Positions 1-10,985 of a stretch of DNA of 64,000 nt are shown here, in pieces (within the stretch, counting starts at the first letter, position 1; each line of letters begins with the position of its first letter). The stretch is from assembly GCF_902459465.1 (NCBI RefSeq), contig NC_047070.1, positions 11,948,001 to 12,012,000 on the forward strand, given 5' to 3'. Origin of the DNA: Asterias rubens. Lineage: Eukaryota > Echinodermata > Asteroidea > Forcipulatida > Asteriidae. The position numbers and the translations under genes are program-made. Below the pieces are notes generated by a model. That model was not told where the DNA came from and ran no database searches. It saw nothing but the letters and a program-made list of their open reading frames with translations.

Positions 1-294
1 TCCCACCTTGAGCCCCTTCCCTCTCCCGTCCCATCTAACCGAAGCCCCTGTATGTGAACCTTCGTCCCAGCGATCCATTGCATTGGCATTGTTTTTTGCT
101 TGCCACTTTATGACCATGTTTTCCATTTTCGGGCGGGTCCCGCTTGTGGTTCTTTCCCAGTCACGTTATACCTCGTTGCGGCACCCGCTAAAAATCATTG
201 TGTATATATAATAGATGTTAATTTGCATCGGGGATAAAGAATTTTGCTTTGATTTTACCAATACACCGATGTGTGTTAGCACTGTATACTCGGT

Positions 295-372
295 ACTTTC
301 CCGAGTCCTGTGAAAAAATATCACAGGCATGTTACTTTCCCGAGTCCTGTGAAAAAATATCACAGGCATGTT
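295..372. repeat. 39-bp tandem duplication with internal hairpin
   Basis: Two adjacent identical 39-bp units sit in the SINE body at 295-333 and 334-372. Each contains CCTGTGA and TCACAGG around a 7-base A/T loop, so each can form a hairpin. Confidence 0.85.
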
Positions 373-443
373 ACTCGGGTGGGATTCGAACCCACGACCC
401 TTGCAGTTCTAGAGCAGTGTCTTACCAACTAGACCACCGAGGC
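372..443 (-). repeat. tRNA-like SINE head with A and B boxes
   Basis: On the minus strand a box A-like string TGGTCTAGTTGG is followed at normal tRNA spacing by the box B string GGTTCGAATCC. The D arm GTC..GAC and the T arm GTGGG..CCCAC can pair. The acceptor stem is imperfect (about five pairs) and the anticodon stem is poor, so I do not call a functional tRNA. The sequence continues straight into the repeat body, as expected for a SINE promoter. Confidence 0.7.
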
Positions 444-739
444 TGTCCAAGAGCTAGAGGCAGTTCGAATCCTATGTTTTGGCAGCGGGTACCGCAACGA
501 TATAATAGATTTTTAAATTGGCATCGGGGATAATGAATATTAATTTTGGTTTTTACCCATACACCGATGTGTGTTAACACTGTATACCAGTACTTTCCCG
601 AGTCCTGTGTTTGTAGTTCTGCAAGTAGCGTGGTGAGAAGAGAGGGGGGTAAGTTGAGGGACACTCTGAGTCACGACGAACCTTTGAGTGCTTTGTGAAA
701 TAAGAAGCCGTACACTTGCCCGTCTTTTTTCCCGTTTCT

Positions 740-1010
740 TTTTAAATGTCGGTCCCATCTACGTTTTCTAGTTTCGCGCGGGTCCCGCTTGTGGCTCCCT
801 CCAGTCCTGTTAATACCATGTTTCGTTTATTTTGTTTCCGTTCAATTGACTATTTTCCTGTCTTGTATCGTTTTCAAGTGCCTTTTCTTTTTTCTTTCAT
901 TATATTCCAAGCTCATTCCGACTCCCTTTCCCACCGTGTGCCCCTTCCCTCTCCCCGTCCCGGAGTGGGTCACATAATCCTGCGCCTCCTTGCTTCCCGT
1001 CCCCGCTATT
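740..1010. repeat. Second copy of the pyrimidine-rich repeat seen at 1-190
   Basis: Strings such as GCGGGTCCCGCTTGTGG and CCCCTTCCCTCTCCC occur both at 1-190 and here, so this is a dispersed or duplicated repeat. No coding potential is convincing. The SINE composite lies between the two copies. Confidence 0.5.
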
Positions 1011-1201
1011 AAACTTCCACAATTAAACTTCTGCCAATTTTTTTATTTTATAAAAAAAAAAAAAAAAAAGTTGGGCGGTGATTTCGAAAGGCCTTCTAAG
1101 ACTGGACATTTTTTTGTTTTGGGGGGCGGGGGTGGTAGTGAACTTTGAAAACTCTCACGCATAGCTGGCCTCTGGACTTGGCATCTCTGGAGACCACCTC
1201 T

Positions 1202-1444
1202 ACCAGATAAAATATTATAAAATAAATTTGGTCTATCCCCACTACAGTTGGGACAGTCATTACTACAGTTTGGACTGGGGGTCCCAACTAGAGTAAAGAC
1301 TGTCCTAACTGTACCGATGACTGTCCCAACTATAGTTGAGACAGTCTCTACCAAATAAAATGTTATGAAATAAATTTGGTCTATCCCTACTACAGTTGGG
1401 ACAGTCATTACTACAGTTGGGACTGGGGGTCCCAACTAGAGTAA
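1202..1444. repeat. Tandem duplication, 148-bp period, palindromic cores
   Basis: A block starting at 1202 repeats from 1350 with few differences. Each copy holds ACTACAGTTGGGACAGTCA and CCCAACTAGAGTAA. These cores (CCCAACT..AGTTGGG) are inverted repeats, and further degenerate cores continue to about 1760. Confidence 0.75.
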
Positions 1445-1576
1445 CAATTGTCCCATCTTCTATGAGGAGACCATCCCTACCAGTACCACTCAGCTAAAAC
1501 ATTATCAACCCGGGCCTATCCCACTACACTGAGTTGGGACAGTCGATACACTGGTACCGTTTGGGACAGCAGTCAA

Positions 1577-1640
1577 TTCTGTGTGGCTGATGCAGAGAAG
1601 TAACCGCAGTCTCAGACTTGAAGTCAAGTCTACACAGTCT
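1577..1640. repeat. Fragment shared with the MITE at 20366-21145
   Basis: This stretch contains TCTGTGTGGCTG, ACCGCAGTCTCAGACTTGA and GTCAAG, in the same order as 20908-20970 inside the 780-bp MITE. It is probably a remnant of that family. Confidence 0.55.
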
Positions 1641-2509
1641 GGTCCCAACAGTACAGTATTAATCCACGCACGGTACTGTTGAGCTCTATGTGAAATCCCA
1701 ACTACAGTTGGAACGCCCCAACTTTAGTATTAGTAATGCTGGTGGAGTAGTATTATAATGCTGGTGGAGTAGTATAATGCTGGATTTGACCTTGGTTGGG
1801 TCACTGACCACAAAGATCAAAGGCGCCACGAAGCAAGAAGTTGGTGACCATTGACCTTTGAACACAACAACGGGTTATGCTTCATATGAATTCCTTAGTG
1901 CAACTTATAAACGAACCACCAGTGTGTGGAGCTTTCAATACAAAAGAACGACCTGAAAAAAACCCACATTTTTGTAAGCGTTTTCAATCAAAACAGTTCA
2001 ACCCATTGCCCTGCGAAATTTCGTTGAAGTTTTAAAATGAAGATTACTTATTCTTCCGCGAAAAGATTATTTTCAAAGAGACATTAACAACCAGGGTTCT
2101 TGATTAAACCAACGTCAACTACGTTACTTTTGTGTGTGTTAGAACTGGTGATCCATTTGGTGTTTTGCAAAGTGCACCGAAAAGTGTCACTTTTCTGTTT
2201 GGGCGTCATTGAAAAAAACGCTTACTGCCCCCAAATCACTTAAAAAGTTAATGTCAGTCGCTTTATAAATCCTTGACGCTAACACGACCACTTGTATTTT
2301 TACCGTACTTAATTGCTAGTGTTGTCATTTTCCTAATTGCTCTTACTGTATGTAACTACAATTAAGGTTGAAGACGTTTGCGGGCTTTGGTCCAAAACGT
2401 CAGTGGTACCAGCATTGGTCATTGTGCGTTGCCAACGCACTTCCGACTGGGGCAACAACTAGATCTGTAATTTACGTGCTCCTATAACCCTATGACATGT
2501 GGCAATGTG
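1641..2509. other. No recognisable gene
   Basis: Reading frames here are short and broken. A small direct repeat of AATGCTGGTGGAGTAGTAT lies near 1735-1785. I see nothing else. Confidence 0.5.
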
Positions 2510-2555
2510 CATACATTGCCACTTTCATTGTATAAGTATAGCGCCCTCATATGAT
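2510..2555 (+). repeat. Short LTR-like repeat, matches 9030-9072
   Basis: ACATTGCCACTTTCATTGTATAA followed by a GCGCCCTCA-like end occurs here, just before the gag remnant of gypsy A, and again near 9031-9072. The adjacency to gag suggests a piece of LTR or leader, but no LTR pair could be delimited. Confidence 0.4.
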
Positions 2556-2609
2556 GAAATTGTGAACATTTTGATTTCACATCTGTCTCCCAAGCCCCTG
2601 GTAATCGCA

Positions 2610-3020
2610 GAGAGGTTTCGATTTCATAAAAGAGACCAGACAGAGGGGGAACGTTGTGTCAGCGTCTATCAAGCTGAATTTTGCAAGTTAGCTGAGCATT
2701 GAACTTCGGAGAGTATCTCAATGAGGCTCTATGTGATAGATTTGTCTGCGGCTTGCGAGATGGTAAAGCCAGAAACGATTTTTGGCTGAAGATAAGCTAC
2801 AAAATTAGCAAGCGGAGAGGTTTCGATTTCATAAAAGAGACCAGACCGAGGGGGAACGTTGTGTCCGCGTCTATCAAGCTGAATTTTGCAAGTTAGCTGA
2901 GCATTGAACTTCGGAGAGTATCTCAATGAGGCTCTATGTGATAGATTCGTCTGCGGATTGCGAGATGGTAACATCCAGAAACGGTTATTGGCTGAAGATA
3001 AGCTACAAAATTAGCAAGCC
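2610..3020 (+). repeat. 205-bp tandem duplication inside gypsy A gag
   Basis: The gag segment that starts GAGAGGTTTCGATTTC is present twice, at 2610-2814 and 2815-3020, with a small number of differences. The second copy reads on into the rest of the element. It is a local duplication made after or during decay of the element. Confidence 0.85.
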
Positions 3021-3134
3021 GTGATGCTGTTGAATTACAACAACGAATGAAACCAAACAACGAAGTACATGCCAAAGAAGTCTTCTTTATTTTCTTCATC
3101 TTGCTACTGATGTGGAAAAAAAGGTCACACTCCT

Positions 3135-3210
3135 GACAACTGTCGATTTAAAGATGCAACATGTCACTCCTGTAGAAAACATGGTCACATAGCTCCAGTC
3201 TGCCGATCCA
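3135..3210 (+). pseudogene. gag zinc knuckles of gypsy A
   Basis: The translation shows two Cys/His clusters. One has the form C-x4-C-x2-C around TCHSC, and the HGH..C ending is typical of CCHC nucleocapsid knuckles, which bind the element's RNA. Flanking frames are interrupted. Confidence 0.6.
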
Positions 3211-3884
3211 AACCACCTCGCACACCATCTGACAACACTCAATCCAACAAACCCCAACATAATAACAAGCGTAAAGGGAATGTTAAGGTCATGGAGGAAG
3301 TCTCAGTTATGGATGATGATGACGACGATGTGTTGATAGCATCCACACTGTCGGTCGCACTGCTTGTGACAGAAGTACAGCAGTATTTGTGACTACACAT
3401 CTCAATAACACTCCTATCAAAATGGAAGTAGACACTGGTTCTGCTATCACAATACTTTCCATGGCAGACTACACAAGAAGTACTTATCAAATGAGAAGCT
3501 GCTGAAGACAAATGTGAAATTACAAACCTACACTGGTCAGACAGTCACTCCTGCAGGAACTGTAGATGTCAATGTATTTTACAACAAGGAGCAATGTTTT
3601 GGCAAACTGTACGTCGTTGAAGGTGGTGGACCTCGATCCATTACTTGGCCGTGATTGGTTAGCACACATCAAGCTGGATTGGCCCGATTTGCTAGCAATT
3701 TCAATGGTACAACCTACAACGACCCCTGAATGAATATCAAGACTTCTTCAGTGAAGGAAATGGCAAGCTTAAAGAGATAAGAGGAAAAGCTTAAGTGCAC
3801 AACCTGTCTTCATGAAAGCGAGGCAAGTGCCAGAAAATAACAGAACCAGTAAAGAGTAGTGAGTGGGCAACCCTGATAGTTCCT

Positions 3885-4420
3885 GTGCCTAAAACGAATG
3901 ATGGTGTCCGTATTCGTGGTGACTTCAAGGTAACAGTGAACCCAAATATAATCATTGATCACTACCCCTTGCCGAGAGTAGAAGATGTATTTGCAACACT
4001 TTCGGGAGGACAGAGATACAGCAAACTTGATCTACGTCAAGCTTACCTACATATGGTAATGGACCCTGACTCCAAAAAGTTACTCACAATCAACACCCAC
4101 AAGGAACTCTTTGCTTTCAACTGCCTATTCTTTGGTGTAGCATCTGCACCTGCCATGCTGCAAAGAACCATGGAACAAGTTCTCCAAGGCATATACCTGG
4201 CATACAATGTTTACTAGATGACCGCACTGATGAGGAGCACCTTGACAACTTAAGGAAAGTTCTCAAACGACTCAAAAATAGTGGACGTTTGAACTTATCA
4301 AAGTGTGAATTTCTCTAGAAGAAAGTAATCTTCTGCGGCCACGAGATAACTGCAAACGGTCTCAAGAAACCGGAGAATAAAATCAATGCTGTGATGAACG
4401 CACCACGCCCCACTGATGTC
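3885..4420 (+). pseudogene. Reverse transcriptase fragment of gypsy A
   Basis: A 110-residue open stretch at 3885-4217 shows RT fingers and palm motifs typical of Ty3/gypsy: a DHYPLPR motif, the SKLDLRQAY aspartate motif and an FGVASAPA motif. The catalytic YxDD region straddles a one-base frame change near 4205-4222. The following LDD and thumb-like residues lie in another frame up to about 4420, including a stop within the connecting region. It is not functional as it stands. Confidence 0.85.
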
Positions 4421-4983
4421 AGTCAGCTGTGATCCTTCCTGGGCTTTGAAAATTACTACCATCGGTTCTTACCCAACTTAGCGACTGAGCTACACCTGCT
4501 CGAAAAGAACCACAAGTGGGAATGGAATGCGTTGTGAAAAGGCGTTTAAAAAAAACGAAATCACTCATCACTACAAATGAAGTCCTAACCCATTATGACC
4601 CCAGTCTTCAAGTGAAACTTGCATGTGACGCATCACCATATGGACTGGGCGCAGTTATGTCACATGTCAGCATCCCATATTGTATTAATCACGCACACTT
4701 ACGGCTGCAGAATGCAATTACTCCCAGATAGACAAGACGGCACTTGCTGCACGCCTCAGGGATATGCAGTTTTTTCTTGGCAGTCAGATTTATGGTATCG
4801 AGTATTAGAACACCACACTTCACGGCAACGCTGATGGTTTATCTCGATTACCCCTGGGTCAAACAATGTCTCCACAGAATGACCCAGTTGACTTATTCAA
4901 CATGATTCAATTTGAAACCTTATCGGTCTCCAGCGCTGATGTTCATAGAGAAACATCTAGAGATGCCTTAGTTTCCAGAGTTT

Positions 4984-5887
4984 TTGTTGACACCCAATAA
5001 AGGATGGCACAATAATCTTGATCCAAATCTTGCAACATACTACAGTCAAAAAAACGAGTTAACTATCTATGATGGTTGTTTGATATGGGGAATCCGTGGC
5101 ATAATCCCCAACAAATTGCGCACTAAAGTACTCAGTGAGCTCCTTGAAGGCCATCGTGGTGTCGTCAAGATGAAATCTCTAGCATGTAGTTTTGCTTGGT
5201 GGCCAGGAATTGACCACGACATAGAACAGTTGGCAAAAGGATACACGGGCTGGCAACAAGTCCAACACAACCCAGCTCAAGCCCCACTTCACACTTGGAA
5301 ATGGCCTGCAAAACCTTGGCAGAGAATACACATCGATTATGCCGGGCCCTTCTTGGGACACATGTTTTTGGTAGTGGTAGATGCACATTCAAAGTGGCCT
5401 GAAGTAATACTGACCGAAGCTACTACATCTAGTCAAACGATCGACACCCTTAGAACAATTTTCGCACCAACAACTTGTGAGTGACAATGGCCCCAATTCA
5501 AGTCTGATGAGTTTGAAGTGTTTATGAAGCAGAATGGTATCAGACACATCACTTCAGCTCCATATCACCCATCCACAAATGGTCTTGCAGAGTGCTTTGT
5601 CCAAACATTCAAAATTGGACTGAAATCTATGGTGGGAGAGGTTCAATCACTCAAAAGCTGTCTCGGTTCCTGATGGCGTATCGCAATGCCCCCCATGCCA
5701 CGACTGGACAGTCTCCCGCATTAATGCTCATTGGAAGGCGTTTTCGTTCTAGACTGGACATCCTTAAACCAGACATTCGTCACCGTGTCACTCAGAAACA
5801 AATAGATCAGACTGTGTGTCACAAATCCTCAAAGACAACTCAAGAATCAACATGTGCTAGTTCGTGACTACGAGGCCCTCAGAAGTG
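4984..5887 (+). pseudogene. Integrase fragment of gypsy A
   Basis: The 166-residue open stretch at 4984-5484 contains the integrase N-terminal region (HRG near 5151, then WWPGI). The CxxC half of its zinc site is lost. The core begins with the DYAG aspartate near 5335, then VVVDAHSKWPEV. A frame change near 5480 precedes the second aspartate (SDNGP). The glutamate motif NGLAE lies at about 5579. The C-terminal part continues in another frame at 5592-5867 and stops abruptly near 5887, where foreign sequence begins. Confidence 0.85.
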
Positions 5888-7846
5888 GATAATAAACATT
5901 TCCCGCGTTTGCTGTATAGCAGGAAATTATATTCTTAGGAATTCGAGTTACGCAAAGTGGATATGCATTATGGTGAATAACGGGGTGTATTATGTAATGG
6001 GTTTAAGCGGTGGTATTTAAAAATAGAGGGGACAATGGTGCAGTCAGTCAGTTCTAGCGAGCACTACTATCATTAATTTCTATATGTTATGTATAATATT
6101 GCATACTTATTTTATTGTGGCAGGCCATGGGGTAAAGGCCAACATCTTCACGGAGGAGGGCACTGAAAGTTTTGGGGCACAGGTTTTCAGAGGAATTTTA
6201 AAGATTTTTTGGTTTGTCTGGACGTCGTGTTCTCTGATGAAGCGAGTCAAAATGTCATTTGACACTATGACGGATGGTCCGAAGGGAGTCAAATGTCATT
6301 TGACATTGTGACGGATGGTCTGAAGGGAGTCAAATGTCATTTGATATTGTGACGGATGTTCTAAATGTCATTTGACATTGTGGCGGATGGTCCGAAGTGA
6401 CATTGTGACGGATATATGGTCTGAAAGGAGTCAAATGTCATTTGACATTGTGAGGGATGGTCTGAAGGGCGTCAAATGTCATTTGACATTGTGACGGATG
6501 GTCTGAAGGGAGACAAATGTCATTTGACATTGTGACAGATGGTCTGAAGGGAGTCAAATGTCATTTGACATTGTGACCGGGGGTAGTGAGTCGAAATGTC
6601 ATTTGACATTGCGAGGATGGGTGTTTCAGCAGCAATTGTTAGTGAAGATATCCCGATAGTTTAATCGTCGGGATTAAAAACGGTCGCCGTAATCAAACGT
6701 AAAGATATGTGATGCTATCAAGCAAAATGAGTCGTTTGTCGACCCTTGTCATTTTTTTATTTTTGTATACATCTGAAAAGTGCAAAAGCCATGCTTTACT
6801 TCTTTGAAACAACCTTTTTATCCAAAAGTTGAGAGTTATGAGTGACTGAAACAAAGAGAAAGGGGTTTAAACCCTTTTTTAGCGCGCACATACATCCCTC
6901 AGCACAGGCGCCCCGCGGATTACTTTGAATAATGCGCCGAACGTTTTTGAAGTTTGACGAGTCGTAACCTTAGTTCTAAACTTATGCGATTAACATGCAG
7001 CAAACAGCCGTGGATAGCCGCAATCTCGACATGAAAACAGTCTAAAAATAGCGCTTGGTGCCCCATAGCAAAAATCCCCTGAAGGGTTCAAAGGTCGGAA
7101 GTACTGACATTGCAATGCATGTGAAGCACGAGCTGCTGTTTTTCTCCCTGTAGTACAGACCGTAATAGTACTGTACCATGCATTGCCTGCGCAATGTACA
7201 CACAGTATATGGCGATATACGCTTTTTGGTGATCAGTGTTTTTAAACAAGGAATACCAGAATACAGTGATGTGATTGAAATTTTAAATCACATCACTTTT
7301 CAAGGGTTTTTAGGTGCAGAAGTTATCTGTAAGTAACAGAGACACTCAGATTAATTTTCAAAGGTATGTTGTGATTGTTTTCAATCACTTTTGAAGTAAT
7401 TTTTGACGTTGAGATGACAGCACATTTTAGAGAACTTGTGCGCACAATTTTTTGTGTAACAAACCTATGCAAACATTGTTTTCAAACTTTTGTTGATTTC
7501 TTTCTCTCACAATGTACATCAGCAAACTTTATTCCCATGCTAATTTTAACCCTTTGATTATGTTATTATTTAGAAAGGAAAATTATTTGAAAACAAATTA
7601 TTTGAAAATGTTACCCCTGTTGTCTTGTTTTGACTTGTTTATCCTTAATAAAATTGTTGACATACCACTCATCTAGCTTGATCGCATCATATTTAAACTT
7701 ATTTAATTTTAACTTTTGTTGGTGTAAATTTGTAACTTAGCTGTTTTTCTGTACAATAGAACGCAGATTAGGCGTCGCTCCAAGTGCTTCGTTGTCGCCA
7801 TCAATATGATTGCGTCTAATAGTGTATTGATTGCAATGTATGTGTT
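5888..7846. mobile_element. ~1.96-kb insertion splitting gypsy A integrase
   Basis: The integrase tail reads RDYEALRSG up to about 5887. The part expected next (GVIN..TGPLSYEV) resumes near 7846. The DNA between codes for nothing recognisable. It includes a TATTTAAAAATA promoter-like string at about 6014, a 41-bp satellite at 6243-6620 and an AATAAA near 7647. It could be a long solo LTR or a non-autonomous element. Exact ends and target duplications are not resolved. Confidence 0.55.
6243..6620. repeat. 41-bp minisatellite with palindromic core
   Basis: About nine copies of a 41-bp unit are present, some truncated. Each full unit holds the 15-base palindrome TCAAATGTCATTTGA followed by CATTGTGACGGATGGTC. 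The array starts near AGTCAAAATGTCATTTG at 6245 and decays after 6620. Confidence 0.9.
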
Positions 7847-8190
7847 TAGTAGGACCTGGAGTTATCAATGCATGCACTGGCCCACTGTCATATGAAGTAA
7901 GAGTTGGCCCAGACTCGATCTGGCGTAGACACATTGACCAACTTCTTGACGCAGAAACTGGAAAATCCTTCGCTCAACAGCTAGAGATGGTCCCTGATAT
8001 TCTACCTCCTGTCGTTCCAGAGACCATTGGCCATCAGACATCATCTGATCCTCTTATTAAAGCGTCTTCATCACCAGGATCTTCATCACTCCTTCAGAGC
8101 GAAAAAAAACCCCAACCAACTGCTCCTTCTACAATAACAGGATCTCCTTCAAGGACTGAGCATCGCTACCCGCTGCGAACTCTTTTGCGA
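7846..8190 (+). pseudogene. Integrase C-terminal tail of gypsy A
   Basis: The open stretch at 7831-8436 contains GPGVIN..TGPLSYEVRV and then WRRHIDQLL. This is the conserved tail after the integrase core in Ty3/gypsy Pol proteins. A Ser/Pro-rich region follows and ends with HRYPLRT near 8185. Its orientation and content fit the missing end of the element at 2556-5887. Codons after about 8200 are unrelated repeat sequence read through. Confidence 0.75.
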
Positions 8191-8360
8191 GCATTTGAGG
8201 CTAAGCAAGCCACATTCTGTTCATTATTCTTGTTCAGTAAAATTATTGTTTTTGGAAAGTTGCTAAATTTACAACAAAGATTATTGTTCAAGCAAAGCAG
8301 GCAACTTACACTTTCAAATGTTTGTTTGTCTGCAGTTTATTTTCAACATCTTAAAGTCAC

Positions 8361-8445
8361 ATTCATAAATACCCCAGACAGTTTCTCTACTCCTATTGGT
8401 GGACAGCGTGTCACGTGGGGGTGTTTAAACGGTTGATAATGACCA
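8361..8445 (+). repeat. R1 dispersed repeat, partial copy
   Basis: The stretch begins ATTCATAAATACC and holds CTATTGGTGGACAGCG and CACGTGGGGGTGTTTAAAC. It matches 31673-31740, 32528-32640 and, inverted, 21641-21695. It carries an inverted CCAAT box and a CACGTG E-box. Confidence 0.8.
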
Positions 8446-8645
8446 GCTGGAGCTGTTTATAACTGGCTGGCTTCCGCGTGTCGGGCGCGCAAGATTATCA
8501 CGCAGAATGCAATTCATAGCTATTAGTAACAGCGCGTAATCTATTTCTTAGCGCCCGCGTAATCTATTTTTAAGAGCGCACGCACGCACACACACAACCC
8601 ACTCGCATCAATTTTTTTTCGAAAAAGGTTTGAAAAAATATTTAA

Positions 8646-9021
8646 AACCTCGAATTTTCAGTTTGTCAGTAAACAGTTTGTCCAAGGGCCCACACTTCGT
8701 GTATCACAACTTATATATAAAATAACAAACCTGTGAAAATTTAGGCTCAATCGGTCATCGGAGTCGGGAGAAAATAACAGGAAAATCTACCCTTTTTTCC
8801 GCACGTTTCGCCGTGTCATGACATGTGTTTACTATATATACTCCGTAATTCTCGATGTTGAGAATTGACAATTGTTTTAATGCTTTCTAAAAAAAGTAAA
8901 GCATTTCATGGAACAATATTTCAAGAGAAGTCTTTTACCATTACCTTCTGTAAACCCTGTAAGTTATTTGTAAATCTGTGAACTTTTATTTTGTTTTCTG
9001 TTCCGAAAGTGTATAATGGCT
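8646..9021. mobile_element. TTAA-type MITE, family A, copy 1
   Basis: TTAA lies at both ends (8642-8645 and 9022-9025). The right end is CCGAAAGTGTATAATGGCT; the left end is degraded. The inside is an inverted match to 32980-33347, including CACAACTTATATATAAAATA. It has no coding capacity. TTAA targets are used by piggyBac and Kolobok transposases. Confidence 0.75.
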
Positions 9022-9030
9022 TTAACCCTA

Positions 9031-9072
9031 TATATGTACATTGCCACTTTCATTGTATAAATAACGCCCTCA
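9031..9072 (+). repeat. LTR-like fragment, second copy of 2510-2555
   Basis: The TACATTGCCACTTTCATTG core is followed by TATAAATA, a TATA-box-like string, and CGCCCTCA. It sits just outside the TTAA MITE. Confidence 0.4.
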
Positions 9073-9547
9073 AGGGTTGGGACACGTAATTCCTTATCTT
9101 CCAATATGGCGAGTTACACAAGGTGATCGTGAGCCTTTTCAGTATCAATAAACCCATGCAAAATCTCACAAGACCTTTTAGATTGCCTACACATTTAAAT
9201 TTGTTTGCTCAACTGTTCTATCATTTCTTGCAGCTCACTGGTTTCAGAGGGTGCAAGTTCTACTGGTTTAGTGTTGTTGTTTATGGAGAGAAGTGGCCCC
9301 TAATAATGATAAAAACATCAGTTTATAAGGCGCATAGTATCTGGAATAGTACCATTCAAAGGCGCTAGTCGATAGCAAGCTGACAGATTGAACAGATGAG
9401 TCTGGTGGTTGCATTTGAATGTTGACAGATCAAGTTTGTCTCACAGGCACTGGTGTTACCTCAAAATTATCATTTATCCTCGGCAAATAGTGATCCGGTC
9501 TGCTACGTGGAGCTGACTGAAGTCCTTTTTTAATAATCGACAACAGC

Positions 9548-9762
9548 GAGTTATAGCTACTGTGAAAGCGTCTCTTCTTGTGCATCAGCAGTTTGCTGGG
9601 GGGTCATCTTCACATGCCTTTCGGTGCCTTTATATATCGCTAGTTCTGCCTATCTTACAGTATGGATTACCAGCCTGGTACCCATACACTGCCACATTAT
9701 CAGCAAAGTTAGAAGGGGTACAATGTAGGGCAAGCAGAATGTGCTTGAAGCAATGGCAAGGT
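9548..9762 (+). pseudogene. Non-LTR retrotransposon RT C-terminal fragment
   Basis: The translation has a region after the RT thumb typical of LINEs: SLVLPILQYGLPAWYP, then a KLEGVQCRASR segment. The fragment ends at about residue 66 (9762), where the segment also found at 33477 begins. It is a short dead piece. Confidence 0.65.
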
Positions 9763-10199
9763 GTACTTGTCAAGGCCGGAAACCGAGCTCTTCTGTGTGA
9801 ATACACACTCGCACATCCAGGACTTTTAGCACAGCGAGGCCGTCCTCGCTTTGAAAAATTGTGATAAATGCAGCATTATAGCCAGTTTGGACGCCACTGA
9901 GATATCTAAGCTTTTGGGACTAATCCTCGGTTTACGTAATTTACGAGAGGAGTATGTGTGAGTTAACACCATTCTGTTGCCGGTTAGCACTCTTGGATGG
10001 TTACATCGCCCTCTGTTGATATGAAGTTTCCTTCTTGGTAGTAGAGGCGGCCATTTCTAATTCTGAACTCATTTATGCATGACGGTTAGCTTATTCGATT
10101 TGAGTCGGGTAGCGTGGCCGGTTGCAGCTGTCATGGGGACGCATCATAAACATTGAGTACATTGCATCCACCAGGACCCTAGAGTCAACCATTCGACCC

Positions 10200-10229
10200 A
10201 TGGAAGCTCTCGAGAGAAGACAAAAAATG
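10200..10229 (+). CDS. Exon 1 of the Tudor/YR-like gene
   Basis: An ATG starts a ten-codon exon (MEALERRQKM) that ends exactly before GTGAGT. The second copy at 33919-33948 keeps the ATG, the length and the donor with four residue changes. That conservation supports the start. The exon ends in phase 0. Confidence 0.6.
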
Positions 10230-10414
10230 GTGAGTGATCTGAGTGTAAATAAATTTCCATGTAATCCTTACTGTACTGACTACATCACTATATACAGTCG
10301 TTTGACCAGTTAACGATTCCTTACACTTGTCAACAAACACATAGTTAAATGATTTAGGACATTACCAATTTATGTTTATACATGTGATTAAGAACTAACC
10401 CCTAATAATACGTA

Positions 10415-10570
10415 CCCCAGTTGGAATTCCACAAGTTCATTCGAACCAAAGTCAATTCGTACCCAAGTAAATTCGTACCCGAGTCAATACGTACCCAAGT
10501 TCATTCGTAGCCAAGTCAATTCGTACCCGGGTGTACTGATACCCAAGTAAACTCGTACCCAAGTAAACAA
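10415..10570. repeat. ~16-17-bp tandem repeat in intron 1
   Basis: Successive variants of GTCAATTCGTACCCAA are repeated about nine times. The same array lies at 34145-34268 in copy 2. Confidence 0.85.
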
Positions 10571-10654
10571 GTGCGTTGAAAGACAACATGGCGGATATTG
10601 CCGTTCGTTACTAAATAACGTATATGTTACATAATTTGTATGTCTTCTTTCTAG

Positions 10655-10985
10655 TATGAAGAAGGGGACAGCGTAATGGCACTGTGGCCTCCAGACTCGT
10701 CATGGTATCCAGCTGTAATCACCTCCATAACCAAAGGTATTTAAACAAGTATCATTACTTTTGTACTGTGGACACACGAAATTACAGTTGCACACCCTTA
10801 TTGTGATCCACATCACGTGAAGAGCACGTTTTAAAGATGGCACAAAGTTGTATGTTTCCCCCACCCCCCCAAATGAAATACAAATTAATAAACCGTTTGC
10901 CTTTCATTTTTCAGGGAAGTCACTAATCAAGTACTGTGTGCGTTACAATGATTATGGCATCACACGCTCCTTATTTGAGCACCAG
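10655..10985 (+). CDS. Exons 2 and 3: Tudor-like domain
   Basis: Exon 2 (10655-10736) follows a pyrimidine-rich CTAG acceptor and reads YEEGDSVMALWPPDSSWYPAV. Exon 3 (10915-10985) follows TTTTTCAG and reads on with KYCVRYNDYG, then a GTGAGT donor. The spacing of GD..A.W..D..WYPA.I and the later V.Y.DYG is that of Tudor/Agenet folds. Such folds bind methylated lysine or arginine on histones and other proteins. The intron between them is 178 bp. The second gene copy lacks both exons. Confidence 0.7.

Larger units (their letters stand above)
208..612 (-). repeat. tRNA-derived SINE composite, two body copies
   Basis: Two related body segments lie at 208-312 and 502-610. Both carry the string ACACCGATGTGTGTTA and end in ACTTTCCCGAGTCCTGTG. 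A tRNA-like head lies between them on the minus strand, at 372-443. Read on the minus strand the order is body, head, body, so this is one complete SINE plus a second, partial copy. SINEs of this type are transcribed by RNA polymerase III and moved by LINE proteins. No protein is encoded. The family name is unknown to me. Confidence 0.65.
2556..5887 (+). mobile_element. Ty3/gypsy retrotransposon A, decayed, gag to integrase
   Basis: This is a plus-strand Ty3/gypsy element with its domains in normal order. The gag matrix-like region is at 2556-3020 and the zinc knuckles at about 3135-3210. The protease has the DTGS active site near 3430. The RT region lies at 3885-4420, a piece of RNase H with the CDAS motif near 4620, and the integrase at 4984-5887. 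Frames are broken by many stops and indels, so it cannot encode a full polyprotein. The integrase C-terminal tail reappears at 7846-8190 after an insertion. No paired LTRs were found. Confidence 0.85.

Noticed and set aside
295-372. Start of a CRISPR-like array (39-bp repeats)
   Set aside because: There are only two adjacent units without spacers, inside a SINE in a eukaryotic-type sequence.
372-443. A functional tRNA gene on the minus strand
   Set aside because: Boxes A and B are good, but the anticodon and acceptor stems are poor and the sequence runs into a repeat body. It is a SINE head.
1043-1435. A 130-residue minus-strand ORF
   Set aside because: It is made of the 148-bp tandem repeat and homopolymer runs.
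6243-6620. CRISPR array
   Set aside because: Units are directly tandem with no spacers; it is a minisatellite.
7831-8436. A 201-residue host gene
   Set aside because: Its first half is the tail of Ty3/gypsy Pol and its end is R1 repeat.
9562-9864. A 100-residue gene
   Set aside because: It is a LINE fragment running by chance into the border of the duplicated unit at 9764.
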